Assembly: GCF_022201045.2 (NCBI RefSeq) | Contig: NC_068564.1 | Location: 2,542,001-2,606,000, forward strand | DNA from: Citrus sinensis | Taxonomy: Eukaryota; Streptophyta; Magnoliopsida; Sapindales; Rutaceae | Direction: 5' to 3' | Length of the DNA: 64,000 nucleotides | Shown here: in pieces, positions 20,571 to 31,109 of the stretch | Numbering within the stretch: position 1 is the stretch's first letter | How the letters are laid out: every line of letters begins with the position of its first letter | Translations under genes and position numbers: made by a program | The notes under the pieces: generated by a model | The model's input: only the letters and a program-made list of their open reading frames with translations | Told to the model about the DNA's origin: nothing | The model's database searches: none

Positions 20571-23037
20571 ATGAAGTAATTTATGCAAACTTTTTAACAT
20601 AACATTTTCCTTTCTTTTAAATTTTTTGGTTTAGGATGAATGCGGACTATTTTTGTTATTATTTTACAATTTGAAGAGAATGACTGTAGTTAATGCATTA
20701 TGTTGGGTTCCTTGATGACCATCATCATACATTAGCTGCAATGCCTGTACTTCACATCATGTCTTTTAGTAAAGTAGTTATATATGCAATCTGGTCAAAG
20801 TTGTGAAGATTTGATATCATAAAGATGTCTTGAGGGAAATTGTGCAAATTGGGAATTACATGGTTGGCTTAGTTTAGGTATTTTTGGTATATTTAATGTA
20901 AAGAGAACCTTGCTTGCTTAGTGCCTGCTTGGTATAGCTTATCTAATGGTCATAAGTACTTATTTAATTCCATAAGCTCTTATCAAAATTTTTATTATTG
21001 TTTGGCTGTCTTTTAGTAGAGCTTTTAAAGATTAAATAAGCTATTTTGCCTCTACTAGCAAAAGCTGAAATTTTGAGCTTTTGGGAGTAGAGATTGAAAA
21101 GCTTTTTTTAAATGTTAAAATATCTTAAATATCATTTACATATTTGACAATCTTATTTCATTCTTTTCATAACACAACTTTAAAAAACTTGCCTATTGAA
21201 GTAATTTTATAATTTGTAATAAAAACTCTCATTGATAACCAAACAACTAAAAGTTTTTGGGTAAAATCTCTACTTGTAAAGGCTCTACTAACAAAAGCTC
21301 TACTTAAATAAACTCTATTTGGAAAGTTATAACGAACAGAACCTTACGCAATTGGAATTTTTTAGTATTACAGAAAAATTAATGTTGTAATTATTTAAGG
21401 CCTTTAGAATATCTTATACCGTTTTATATATATATATATTCCTTTTCGAGGTAAGACCACCGTTTCTATTGTTTCAGATAAATACTTTGCAAACCCCTGC
21501 CTGTCCTTTTCCAATTGGTCCTTTAATCTCATTACTTTTGAACTTTGGCATTATACTGTTCTGTTTTTAAAATTTGACATCTCACACGGACAAATTCAAA
21601 AGTTGTGAAATTCTTGCATTCAAATTAGATTTTGCTAAGTGCAAAAAGGTTTTAATAGCTGTCAGTAAACGATGGTAATTTGTTTTCTGTTGCTTTTATT
21701 CTTTCTTCCTCTCACCACAAGGTTTCCCACTGTTTGCTTGTGTAAGATATTATTTTTGGTTAACCATCGTATCAGACTATGCAAAATCAAATGTCTGAAG
21801 TTTATTGGATTAACAGGGGGCGTGTGAGGTGGGATGAAGATAATCTTGGGGAAATTGAAGCAAATAAACCTGTAAGGCAGAAAATTACTGAACCCAAGAC
21901 ACCGTATCACCCAATGATTGATGATGATGGTATGTTGATCTCAATTTTGTTTTCACTTCTGCAGAAGCCATACAAACGATGTGTATTTTTAGATATTTTA
22001 TCGTAGTTAGTGGATGCCTATATGCTAAAATGCTTATTGACTAGGATGGAAATTGGAATTGTGGAGTTGTTACTTCTAAGTTGGGCTAAAACTATTGTTA
22101 CCATTACCTGGTGCTGGGTAATATTTGGGGTGTTTGATAAAGATAAAGGGATATTACATTGTCAGCCCTCCTTTTGAGCTGTTTAGCAATGAAGAGGTAT
22201 ATTCCTGACCAGTGCCATTTGATATTTTTTAACAATAACAGATTATACCTCTCCTAGACAAGGTAGCTTTGATCAGTGTGTTGACGCCATTGCTGATGGT
22301 ATGAATGCTGAAGAGTTGAGGACAGCTTTGAATGATGTGGCTTCTTCAAGTGGGAAAACTACAGGGAAATCTGGCTGGACATCTTCTGAGGACGAAGCAG
22401 ATCCCATGGAAGAAGAAGATGAAGGTTTTCCATTTTAGTTTTTCCTATTTAAATTTAGTTTTTTCTTCAGCATATTGAACATTTTTGTAATTGCTTTTGA
22501 TGACTGTGTTGTGTGTGTGTGTGTGTCTAGAGAGAGAGAGAGAGAGAGTAATTTTACAATAAGGAACTCCTTTATGTTAATAAACGAAGGGACAAGCTAA
22601 AAGACAAGCATTTTGAGATTAATCTTCTGAAATTACTTAAATGAAGATAAAGATGATATTGTTGCATTTGGCTTCTAGTTTTAGTTTGGTTTTTTGAATT
22701 AATTCTTTGTTGGGTAATGCCTTAATTATATTAGCCACTCTTGTTTGTGAGGTGTGGTTGACAGATCCTTTCTTTTGTTGTTTCAGATTCGGAAATGGAT
22801 AGGGGTTCTGTTTCTTTTAGAGAGCACAGAAAAGCACACTATGATGAGTTTCTGAGAGTGAAAGAACTCCTGCGTGAAGGCTCTGTACTTGAGGAAGAAG
22901 ATGAAGATAATGGTAATGGGAAGGCAAATGATGGGATATGTGATTCATCTTCATCTTTAAGCGCTGGTGTGAAGTGTATAGACATCGAGAGAGACACCGC
23001 CACCCCCCAATCTGAACCTCCAGCCAATGGAGCATAA
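20571..23037 (+). CDS. protein phosphatase 1 inhibitor-2 homologue
   Basis: Four coding exons: 20571-20575 (only ATGAA), 21817-21929, 22242-22424, 22787-23037, giving 183 residues with consistent phases. The join ATG AA|G GGG CGT gives MKGRVRWDE, the typical start. It is a PP1-binding regulator. Visible features: an RVRW motif at residues 4-7, able to occupy the RVxF groove of PP1; the highly conserved block [20 protein letters not shown] (about residues 13-32); an acidic middle ([14 protein letters not shown]); and the RKAHYDEF motif (about residues 114-121) matching the conserved RKxHY segment that reaches the PP1 active site in animal I-2. The protein should be intrinsically disordered. 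The 5'-most acceptor (ATATCAG, 20510) shows that the ATG exon is preceded by a leader intron. An in-frame ATG at 21779 lies in intron 1 and is not the start. Confidence 0.92.
20915..21346. mobile_element. possible MITE in intron 1 of the inhibitor-2 gene
   Basis: The left edge (CTGCTTGGTATAGCTTATC) and the inverse of the right edge (CTGTTCGTTATAACTTTCC) resemble each other, and the interior is rich in AGCTTTT and its complements. No clean target duplication was found, so the call is weak. Confidence 0.35.
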
Positions 23038-23762
23038 TAACTCAGACAATTCCAATTTAAGATGTGACGCTGACTATTTTGACATGGTGCTTACTGTAGT
23101 TTCTTTGTATGTGTACAAAACAAGTACGTGACTCCCATTCTGTGTTTCTTGTACTTTGCTTGGAAATGGTTTTTTCATTTTCTCGTTCTGTTTTTTTTTT
23201 TTTTTTTGACAAGTCATCCGCCTCTGCGTGCATGTTCTTTACCAAATAAACAATGTTAACATCAAGGTTTTGGCTGCAATACCTGCCTTAGTTCGGGGAG
23301 TTTCATGCTGGTGAGGGCTCAATTTTGGGGGGTGATCTTTATGATGTATTTTCTCATTTATAATGTTAATGATTGTTTGTTTCACCAAGAAAACGATCTA
23401 CCACTGAGCTAACTATCCTCAGCTTCCCTAGTGTCGGGCTGATGTGGGCAAAATTGCATGGGATGGTCGTTTTTGATGTAATTTGTCATTTATATCATAG
23501 CTGCTTGTTTCACCAGAGAGCCCTTGGAGCATAAGTTTTGAAAGTCTGGATCCTTTGTTGGGTTTGTTGTTGAATGGGTGGTATGCTTCATTTTGTTCTG
23601 ACGTTTCAGAAAAAACACAATTAAGTCAACAGTAACTCCACAACCATTCCACAATCTCACACATCAGCCACGCGTGGTGGATAGAGCCTTACATCTCTAT
23701 ATAATAAATTAAACCCTGAAAGCCAACCGGCCCAACACAAAGACAGAAAGAGTCTAGTGTCG
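23038..23762. other. inhibitor-2 3' region and SIS gene promoter
   Basis: No gene is seen. A perfect 10-bp palindrome CCACGCGTGG (23668-23677), containing a CGCG box of the kind bound by CAMTA factors, and a TATA box (TATATAAT, 23698-23705) lie about 95 and 60 bases before the ATG at 23763. Confidence 0.6.
23698..23705 (+). promoter_or_regulatory. TATA box of the SIS-domain gene
   Basis: TATATAAT about 60 bases upstream of the start codon, implying a leader of roughly 30 bases. Confidence 0.6.
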
Positions 23763-24377
23763 ATGGCCTCTGAAAACTCGTCTTCAATGTCGAGTCTAGC
23801 TTCTCAAATCTGTAACCAAATAGCCTCAATCTTCTCCAAACCCACAGCGCCACACCCACCACCGTTAGATATCATGGTGGCCGAGCTCACCAACACAGCA
23901 ACCCAAAAGGGCAGCGTTTTCCTCTACGGAGTTGGCCGTGAGGGTCTCATGCTAAAAGCACTCTGCATGCGCTTAGCCCACCTCGGAATCTCAACCCACT
24001 TGGTTTTCGACATGACCACTCCCCCAATCTCCTCTAACGACCTCCTTATCGCCTCCGCTGGGCCCGGAGGATTCTCCACCGTGGATGCCATATGCTCGAG
24101 GGCACGATCGTATGGCGCCAGAGTGTTGCTGCTGACAGCTCAGCCAGAAAGCGGGTCCAGCGTGAAGCATGCTAGTGTTGTGGCTTATGTGCCAGCGCAG
24201 ACCATGGCGGATGATGACGATGAACAAGGGAAAGAGAAATCTAGGCCGTTGATGCCGATGGGAAGTGTGTATGAAGGAGCCATGTTTGTGTTGTTTGAGA
24301 TGGTGGTGTATAAGCTTGGTGAGGCCTTGGGACAGAGCCCTGAAGCTGTTCGGTCTCGCCATACCAATCTTGAATGA
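23763..24377 (+). CDS. SIS-domain sugar phosphate isomerase family protein
   Basis: Intronless, 204 residues from the ATG at 23763 (the in-frame GTG two codons earlier is not a likely start). A single SIS (sugar isomerase) domain fills most of it: an N-terminal helix region, the phosphate-binding entry FLYGVGREGLMLKALCMRL (about residues 53-71), and a second strand-loop-helix with LLIASAGPGGFSTVDAICSRA. The segment ending YEGAMFVLFEMVVYKLGEALG resembles the C-terminal helix of bacterial 3-hexulose-6-phosphate isomerases. These domains bind phosphorylated sugars; the true substrate in plants is not known to me. A loop rich in Asp and Lys (ADDDDEQGKEKS) looks like a family-specific insertion. 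The coding region is noticeably richer in GC than its flanks. Confidence 0.9.
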   Translation: MASENSSSMSSLASQICNQIASIFSKPTAPHPPPLDIMVAELTNTATQKGSVFLYGVGREGLMLKALCMRLAHLGISTHLVFDMTTPPISSNDLLIASAGPGGFSTVDAICSRARSYGARVLLLTAQPESGSSVKHASVVAYVPAQTMADDDDEQGKEKSRPLMPMGSVYEGAMFVLFEMVVYKLGEALGQSPEAVRSRHTNLE

Positions 24378-24756
24378 AAAATCAATGTGTGGCAAAAAAA
24401 TGTCTTATCCAACTTTAACAAACTATAGTTGTGTAGTAGTCTTGTCCTTTGTGTACACTTCTGTTGGTTTCTGAAACTCAAAGACTCCGATGGTAATGTC
24501 TTTCCTCTTTAATTAACGGGATTAAGAACGAATAATGGTTTGTTTTGGATTTACTAACCCTGTGAGGCCACTCTGCCTTTGGCGGGTGGTCAGGGCTGCT
24601 GCTCTCCCCCACAAACGTACGTATTGTGGGGTAATTAATTTCTTAATTATAATGTATAATTGGATGGAAGCAGTCTTTTAACTAGTCTTTGATAATAGTA
24701 TGATTTATAAATATAAGATATGGTATTATATAATATGAGTTGTAGTTGTGATAAAC

Positions 24757-25390
24757 AAGCCCACTTCGATCCCTTAAGAGTCCTTTAATTGCATGTACTG
24801 AGTTAGCGTTTGTGCTCTGCTTGGCACAAACAATCTGAATTATTGGACTTTCAATTGACAAATCGTGGTCAGCACCAACATCTGTAGCACTTATATGCGG
24901 TTACGCCATCACCAAAATTGCTAGTCTGGAGAATTCAAAAAAAAATTAAAAAATTGCTTGTCTGGAATGTGATGGCTGCTGTGATATCGCATCAGACGGC
25001 AAGCACACAGGAGCCTGCATTGTTTATAGCAATGTCCTTGGCAACTCTCAGCCTCTCGGGCCTCAGCACAGTGCCGCCTCAATAGCAGCCCTGAAGGTAT
25101 AACATCACAGACGGTGAGAGATCGAGGAGGTTGGTTAGCTGATAATCTGCGCCGGGCATCTGTACACATGAGGTTGTACAGAATACAAGGTGTGTCGTCT
25201 TTGATTTGGGCTGACCCCCACTCTTTGATAGCTGCTGACGCTACTTTTGCACCTGGTTTTGGTACTTCTTCAGGCACTATATCCTGACGCTTGTTGGGCG
25301 AAGAAGCCATGTAGGTGCTTATATTTGGGTTTTGTTTCATCATCTCTTCAGTCAAGTGCACATAACGTTTTCTAATAATTGATTTTTCAA
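24757..25390 (-). pseudogene. chalcone-synthase-like (type III polyketide synthase) pseudogene, exon 2 part
   Basis: Read on the minus strand, similarity starts at 25390 directly after a splice acceptor (TTTGCAG), at the place where CHS genes carry their conserved intron before the (D/E)KSxIxKRY segment. It shows EKSIIRKRYVHLTEE, RQDIV, AIKEWG, then in other frames [40 protein letters not shown], and last DLSIESPIIQIV. This corresponds very roughly to residues 60-270 of a protein of about 390. Several frameshifts, in-frame stops and an internal loss between CDITAAITF and FGDG make it non-functional. No exon 1 or C-terminal part was found. The bordering intron sequence shows it came from genomic DNA, not from mRNA. 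CHS, stilbene-, acridone- or quinolone-synthase ancestry cannot be separated. Confidence 0.87.
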
Positions 25391-25756
25391 CTGCAAATGC
25401 ATATAATAATTTTGGATCAGAATCCATTCATGATTTTAGCTTTTCACGAGAAAAATGATTGAAAATTAATAAATGAAAATATAATAGTAGTTAAATCTTT
25501 ATCTTGTACTTGTTGACACTTAGCAAAACAAAATAGAGTGATGGTAAATAAATATAACTCTAAGATAGGTTATCAATTTCAATTCAAACATGGGTTTGAT
25601 TTACACTCCATGTACTGAGAAATATTTACCATTCGAAAAGGGAAAGAGGAAAAAACAGAGTCTTTGTTCAAAGAAATGCATTGAGAAAGGGCAGATGTCT
25701 AGGTATGTAATACAATATCTTCAAATCGTCATCAAGAAAGAGGATTGTCCCACAAA
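25391..25756. other. intergenic DNA
   Basis: No gene recognised. The part next to the pseudogene may be remnant CHS-type intron. Confidence 0.45.
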
Positions 25757-25764
25757 ATTTAAGT
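25757..25764. repeat. 8-bp target duplication, left (ATTTAAGT)
   Basis: Identical to 26510-26517 on the other side of the hAT-type element. Confidence 0.9.
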
Positions 25765-26509
25765 TAGGGATGGGCATCGATTCAGTTCGATATCAGGATA
25801 AACCGAAATTTTTAATTCGGTTCGGGTCACAAATTCAAAAAAAAAACTTATTGATTTTTAAGGAAAATAAAAACCATACTAGAATCGAGAGTTCGATTAT
25901 GTTCGGTTTCAGTTTTTTCGATTCAATTTTAGTTTTTAAAGGAAAAGAAAACTAATTCCAAGCAACACACACACATATTAACACAAGAAAGCAAGTTAGA
26001 TTACCTGGTAGCAACAAATTGGAAACGGTAGGGGCAAGGCCAGCGGTAGTGGCAGTGACAACAATAGTAGACTGGAGATAATAAGATGGATGTCAAACCT
26101 GAACGAACAAAGGTCATGGTCGCAGTAGTTGTGGTGAAGCAAAGGTCATGATTGGCAGCGACACTGCGAGTTTGTGGCAGTGAAGATTCGGCAATTGGCA
26201 CTTGGCAGCACCGCATCAACCAGCAAAAGTTAGGAACTTAGGGAGTTAGGGTTCAGTTATGTGAACTGAATTGCGATTCAGCTAGCACTTGTCAGTGTGT
26301 GTATGCGTGCATGCGCATTTATAAATAAATGCAATTGATATCAGTTTGGTTTGGGTTTTATAACTTTTGATCCGAAAACTAAATCGAACCATTCAGTTTG
26401 CTTCGATATTTATTTATTTCGTTTTTCAACTTAAAAAATACCAATATGAAATCGAAAAAATAAACAGAACTGATATTTTTGGGTTTCAGTTCAATTCTGC
26501 CCACCTCTA
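25765..26509. mobile_element. hAT-type non-autonomous element, 745 bp
   Basis: Begins TAGGGATGGGCA and ends TGCCCACCTCTA, near-perfect inverted ends. It is bracketed by a perfect 8-bp target duplication, ATTTAAGT, the size made by hAT transposases. Subterminal parts carry GGTTCGG/TTCAGTTCGAT-like motifs related to the element at 2818-3642. No transposase domain is visible; short frames in it look random. Confidence 0.85.
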
Positions 26510-26517
26510 ATTTAAGT
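26510..26517. repeat. 8-bp target duplication, right (ATTTAAGT)
   Basis: Right copy of the duplication at 25757-25764. Confidence 0.9.
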
Positions 26518-26520
26518 AAG

Positions 26521-27239
26521 GTGTCATCTTGACACCAAGAGTAGGAGTAAAGCCACTTGATTTATAGCACTACCTCGTTGTCATAAAGGTGTCACCTCGG
26601 CACCAAGCGTAGGAGCAAAGTGTCTTGTTCGCATCACCTCTTTACCCACAAAAGTGTTACCTCGGTACCAAGTGTAGAAATAACACGCTTTGTTGGCGCC
26701 GCCTTGTTGCCTCAAAAATGTCACCTTCGCATCAAGCGTAAGAGCAAAGCACCTCGTTGGCATTGTTTTGTTGCCACGAATGTGTCACCTTGGCACCAAA
26801 CGTAAGAGCAACGTGTCTTGTTGGTGTCACTTTGTTGTCATGAAGTGTCACCTCGACACCAATTGTAGGAGCAACTTACCTTATTAGCGTTGCCTCCTTC
26901 CCACGAAGATGTCATCTTAGTACCACTGCATTAGGAGAAACACACCTTATTGGCACTGTCATTTACCAAGAAGGTATCGCCTTGACACCAAGCGTATGAG
27001 CAATACACATTGTTACCGTCACTTTATTGCCACGAAGATGTCACCTTAGCACTGCCTTGTTGCCACAAATATGTCACTTCAACACTAAGCGTAAGTGCAA
27101 CACACTTTGTTGGGGCCACCTAATTGCCATAAAGGTGTCAACTCAGCACCAATGCATTAAGAGCAATCCACCTAGTTATACAAAGGTGTCATCTCGGCAC
27201 TACTTCGTCATTACAAATATGAGATTTCATCTTGACATA
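26521..27239. repeat. minisatellite with a unit of about 64 bp
   Basis: About eleven diverged units, recognisable by GTGTCACCTCGGCACCAAGC, then GTAGGAGCAA, then TTGTTGGC and TTGCCACGAA. Starts of the first block fall near 26521, 26588, 26652, 26717, 26781, 26844, 26909, 26974, 27038, 27070 (short), 27137 and 27187. Frames running through it (PRWHCFVATNVS-like) are repeat artefacts and not genes. Confidence 0.9.
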
Positions 27240-28085
27240 TGACTAAAGAAGCATTTCGATTACCCACATTAAATGCCTATCAACATTCGTTTCTAAGCTA
27301 AATGCAAGTCATTAGATCTAGAGTCAGTGTTTGGCAAATAGGGTGTAATGTTAGTTGGCGTGGGATCGAGGTCTTGAAACAAGAGTAAAGTGACTAGTTG
27401 ATGTGCCACTAAAGAGCAAGTAAGCGTGGTTATTTAATTAATCAAACATATAATGCCCTAATGATGTGTGTACGTGGAAGAAGAAACCAGTGCCTAAATG
27501 ATGCGCGTACTAAGTGGGTATAACTCTTCTTTCTCCATTTGCCTATAAATAGAGGAGAAGTTGAAGGTAAAGGGATGGACAATCTTTTGTCTTCCTATCT
27601 CTTTTTCCTTTCTAAATTTCACTCTCTCAAACTTGAGCGTTAGATTATTTCATCATTGAACACCACTAGCAACTCTAATTGTGTTTGTTTTATAGGCACT
27701 GTCACTTGATTTTGAGGTTGACTTGTTGTCTGGTGAAGATCTTAACCTCATCTTTCATTATTCTCTTTATGTATTTCTCTTACTAAATTATTTGTATTCT
27801 TAATGTGGAGTATAATTTGAGTTGTATAAATTTTTATATGTATTTTAATGTGTTCCTCACAACAATATAAAATCATGAATGTTTATCAAATTTTTGTGGT
27901 CGCATGTTCAAAATTTTGGCATCAGCAGTACTATTACTAATAGAAATGGGGCGCAAAATCAATAAAAACTAGGGAAAATAATATTTTGTGCATAAAACAA
28001 TTTGCAAGTATCATTTTACAACAATATTTTAGCAATGACTGTTTTTTAATATGTGCACCTACTTTGTACAATTATTTAGGGTTAT
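27240..28085. other. LTR-like relic
   Basis: A TATA box (CCTATAAATAGAGGAG, near 27542) is followed by a CT-rich leader. Near 27916 there is TTTTGGCATCAGCAG, which resembles a decayed tRNA-Met primer binding site just after an LTR ending in CA. No gag or pol domain follows. The 5' end is not defined; the minisatellite may belong to the same LTR. Confidence 0.3.
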
Positions 28086-28672
28086 CAATTTAAGGGTTTG
28101 GAATAGGCTTTTTCAAGCCCATGCCCAAGTCCATTAAAGTAAAAGTGTAAGGGTTGGGCTTGAGTTGGGCCAATTGCGGGCTTGGGCTGGGCTTGGGCCA
28201 AGCTTGAGCATTTGCTTGTTTTTAAAAAAAATTTAAAATTGTTGTAAACTCGAAATGAGTTAATAATAATCAGTTGTTATAATCAACAATGAATTAAAGA
28301 AAATAAATATTTCAAAAATAAAATAATAACTAAAGAAAATAAAGCAAACAAAATTTTATAGATTTAAATTTTTGTACTGAATTCTCTAATTCACGGACTC
28401 TCTTAATTAATTAATACTTAAAAGAGATTTTAATATTATAATTTTAAATATTTTGATTCATTATTAATATATAAATTAAGGATTCAAGCTTTCTATTTTT
28501 ATGTTTCAAATTTAAATTTATTATTCTGATTCATAATTTTTTTTAAAAAAAATATAGGGTTTGGGTCTGGCCCGAACTTTTTTTACTAAACCCTTGTCCA
28601 GACGCTCATGCGAGAGGACTGGACCAAAACCAGGAAGAATGGATAGGACCGACCTGGAGTTTTTTATCATCT
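28086..28672. mobile_element. possible diverged hAT-type MITE
   Basis: Both sides are rich in GGGCTTGGGC / TGGCCCGAAC type blocks in opposite orientation, and the edges (TAGGGTTATCA and its rough inverse TTTATCATCTA) face each other. The flanks CAATTATT and CAATGGTT match at 6 of 8. The middle is AT-rich and non-coding. Confidence 0.35.
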
Positions 28673-29170
28673 ACACAATGGTTCTTCTCCTAAAAGTTAC
28701 AGTTACACGCCCAAAATAGTGGAAATGTCGTTACTCTAAAAGTTCGTAAGACTTTAGATGATCTAAAGAACATCCTAATTCGTGACTGTAACCTACATGA
28801 ACAGGTCCTATAATGTTTACGCTTTTACTAATTATCAACTTTTGTAACATCTCGTTACTCCTTAACATTAGTCAAGTTTAACGGACAAAAGACATACCAC
28901 CCGCAAGATAATTACTTCCTTTTGATGAAAGTTTCGACATCCCCAAAGTGGTAATAAAAGAATTTGGATACAATGCTTACTTACTTCTTGGTGTTATTCG
29001 AACCAAACTCGATTGATTCAAGAAAGTTTAAACAACCCAAACCACCAATTGTTGTATTTGAATGAGATGATCTTAAACTTGTAATCCACGAACCAAAACG
29101 CATTTTATTTCTGTTTGGACATTTTTACCCATTCCTATTTTAGAGTGTTTTGAGTAATCAATTTACCTGC
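28673..29170. other. intergenic DNA
   Basis: No gene or repeat structure recognised. Confidence 0.5.
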
Positions 29171-29178
29171 CAAGAGGG

Positions 29179-29380
29179 CATGGGCGGAGTTAGGGGAAAA
29201 ATTCCACAGGGGTCAAATTTAAAATTTTAATTTTTTTGTTGTTATATATGTAAAATTATAATTCTACAGGGGTTAATATAAATATTTTACACTAATTTTT
29301 CACTTTAAAAAAAAAATTAATATTTTTTAAATTTCTACGGGAGCCACGGCACCCTCTAGCCTTATACTAGCTCTGCCCTG
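29179..29380. mobile_element. hAT-type MITE, 202 bp
   Basis: Starts CATGGGCGGAGTTAG and ends CTAGCTCTGCCCTG, an imperfect inverted pair of the common plant CAGGGGCGGAGC type. The perfect 8-bp duplication CAAGAGGG occurs at 29171-29178 and 29381-29388. The interior is AT-rich. Confidence 0.85.
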
Positions 29381-29765
29381 CAAGAGGGGCTGGAATGAAG
29401 GAAAGTCGGGCTAACAAAGTGCAAAATCGACATCCAGCTTTCAGATAAAAATTTGCATGCATTGGTCCTTTTTATTTATTTATTTATTTATTTTGACCTC
29501 TTATGATTATAGCCACTAGAAAGATTACATCTGTAACATTCCCTCGCAATGGATAAGGATAAAAGGTCATTACGAAACGCCAACAGAGAAAAATAAAAAA
29601 AATCAAAACCCAGCGGCATCTCACATCCGGAATCTAGATAGCGGTCAGCATCTCATCACTCGGGATCAAACCCCCCTCAAGATTTTTTTTTTTAAAAATA
29701 TTTTTACTTTTCCTTTTCCGGTTATTTTGTTTTAATTATATAATATAATAAATGAATATACCACA

Positions 29766-29938
29766 AAAATATCTTCCAGTTCTCGATTGGTGCCGGAGAT
29801 ATTTTCACTTTCTTTTCACCAGAAATCTACCCGCGCGCGTACGTTTAAATTTTCCTACTCGCTTTAAGGCTACGCGAATAGTTCTTTCAGATTATAAAAG
29901 TGCATATGGGGCCAACGCTTGCTTGCCACTCCCACGTG
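29766..29938. promoter_or_regulatory. cluster of two evening elements and a G-box
   Basis: AAAATATCT at 29766-29774 and its inverse AGATATTTT at 29797-29805 are exact evening elements. CACGTG sits at 29933-29938 within CCCACGTGTC, an ABRE-like G-box. Evening elements bind CCA1/LHY/RVE clock factors and also act in cold response. They stand about 1.1 kb before the inferred COR27-like start site. Link to that gene is inference. Confidence 0.5.
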
Positions 29939-30911
29939 TCACTTGCACTGTCGTACCAAATTATCAATATTGAGAATTACAAAAATTTATTAAAATTTTA
30001 AGTAAAAAGATAAGTTAAAATAGCCCATCATTCTTAAATATACTTATTTTTTAAAATTTTTTCAGCATATTTTCATTTGATAATATCCAATATTACAAAT
30101 AAAGAGTCGGTTTCTATTGATGTACGTATTAAAATACAAAAAATAATTAATTGCATTCAATACTTAAATTTATTTAAAATTTTTATAACGTAAAATGATA
30201 ATTTTGAATCTTTTATTATTTGAGTAATATTATCGTCAAAAAGAAAACAATACATGACACATTTAATTTTTTTATTATTATTTTGTAAGACGATCATTCA
30301 ACTAATAATATTTTCATTCAAGTTTATAGTTTTATAGAAAATATTTTTTTTAGAAAATATTTATAACTCTGATTAGTTATTATCTTTATTTATAAACTTG
30401 TATCATCATGATCAATTTACACTTTATGAATATCGAAAATTATATTTTAAAAAAATATAAAGTTGTTATTAATGATTATTGAATAAACACGCGTGTGTAT
30501 AAAATTAAATTATCACCACATGACATAAATTTTTTAAAAGGTCTAACTCAACTCTCAATAATATATTAAATCTAAATTCATTCGCTGTTATGGAACTTAC
30601 AAAGTGGAATAACTATTAATAAAATTCCAATTGCAGGACAGCATTTATAAATGTCAAAAATACAGAACTTGACACTATATAATGAGTATCTTTTTTTCTT
30701 TATTCTCGGTAAAATATTATTTAAAATTAAATAATTAAAAAAATGAATGAAGCGAGTATGGTTCAAACTCTCTCCTCTCAAGTACTTTGGCAGAACTTAA
30801 AGAAAGAGAAGCCATTCTAAATAAAAAAATAAAATAAAATAAAATAAAAAGAAAGAAAGAGAAGAGAAGCCAAGTTGCCAACCACGAGCTCTCTGGGGGG
30901 AAACCTCTGTG

Positions 30912-30920
30912 TATATAAAG
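30912..30920 (+). promoter_or_regulatory. TATA box of the COR27-like gene
   Basis: TATATAAAG; a start near 30945 would give a leader of about 165 bases. Confidence 0.55.
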
Positions 30921-31109
30921 TCCTCGATCGAACCACCAACATAGATCATCAATCCAACAAAGACCAAAGCTATTTTTATTTGCTTCAAAAGCACTTCCAA
31001 ACAAAAAGTAAAAGCAGTTTTCAGGCGAATAACCAGACCAGACCCCAAACAAGGTGGTAATATCCCCCCTGCGAAACAATATTAATATTGATATTAATAT
31101 TTGATATTA

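Larger units (their letters stand above)
29389..31109. other. intergenic DNA and COR27-like promoter
   Basis: No coding gene. It has paired evening elements and a G-box at 29766-29938 (listed separately), then AT-rich DNA. A TATA box (TATATAAAG, 30912-30920) lies about 190 bases before the COR27-like ATG. Confidence 0.55.

Noticed and set aside
26581-27242. Cys/His-rich frames that look like zinc-finger repeats (CHLxTK-type)
   Set aside because: They are translations of the 64-bp minisatellite, present in several frames at once, with no constant spacing of ligands.
27240-28085. Complete LTR retrotransposon
   Set aside because: No gag, protease, reverse transcriptase or integrase motifs and no second LTR could be found.
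29752-29973. 73-codon open frame with a TATA-like TATAAAAG near 29893
   Set aside because: The box lies inside the frame, no family is recognised, and the region looks like regulatory DNA.
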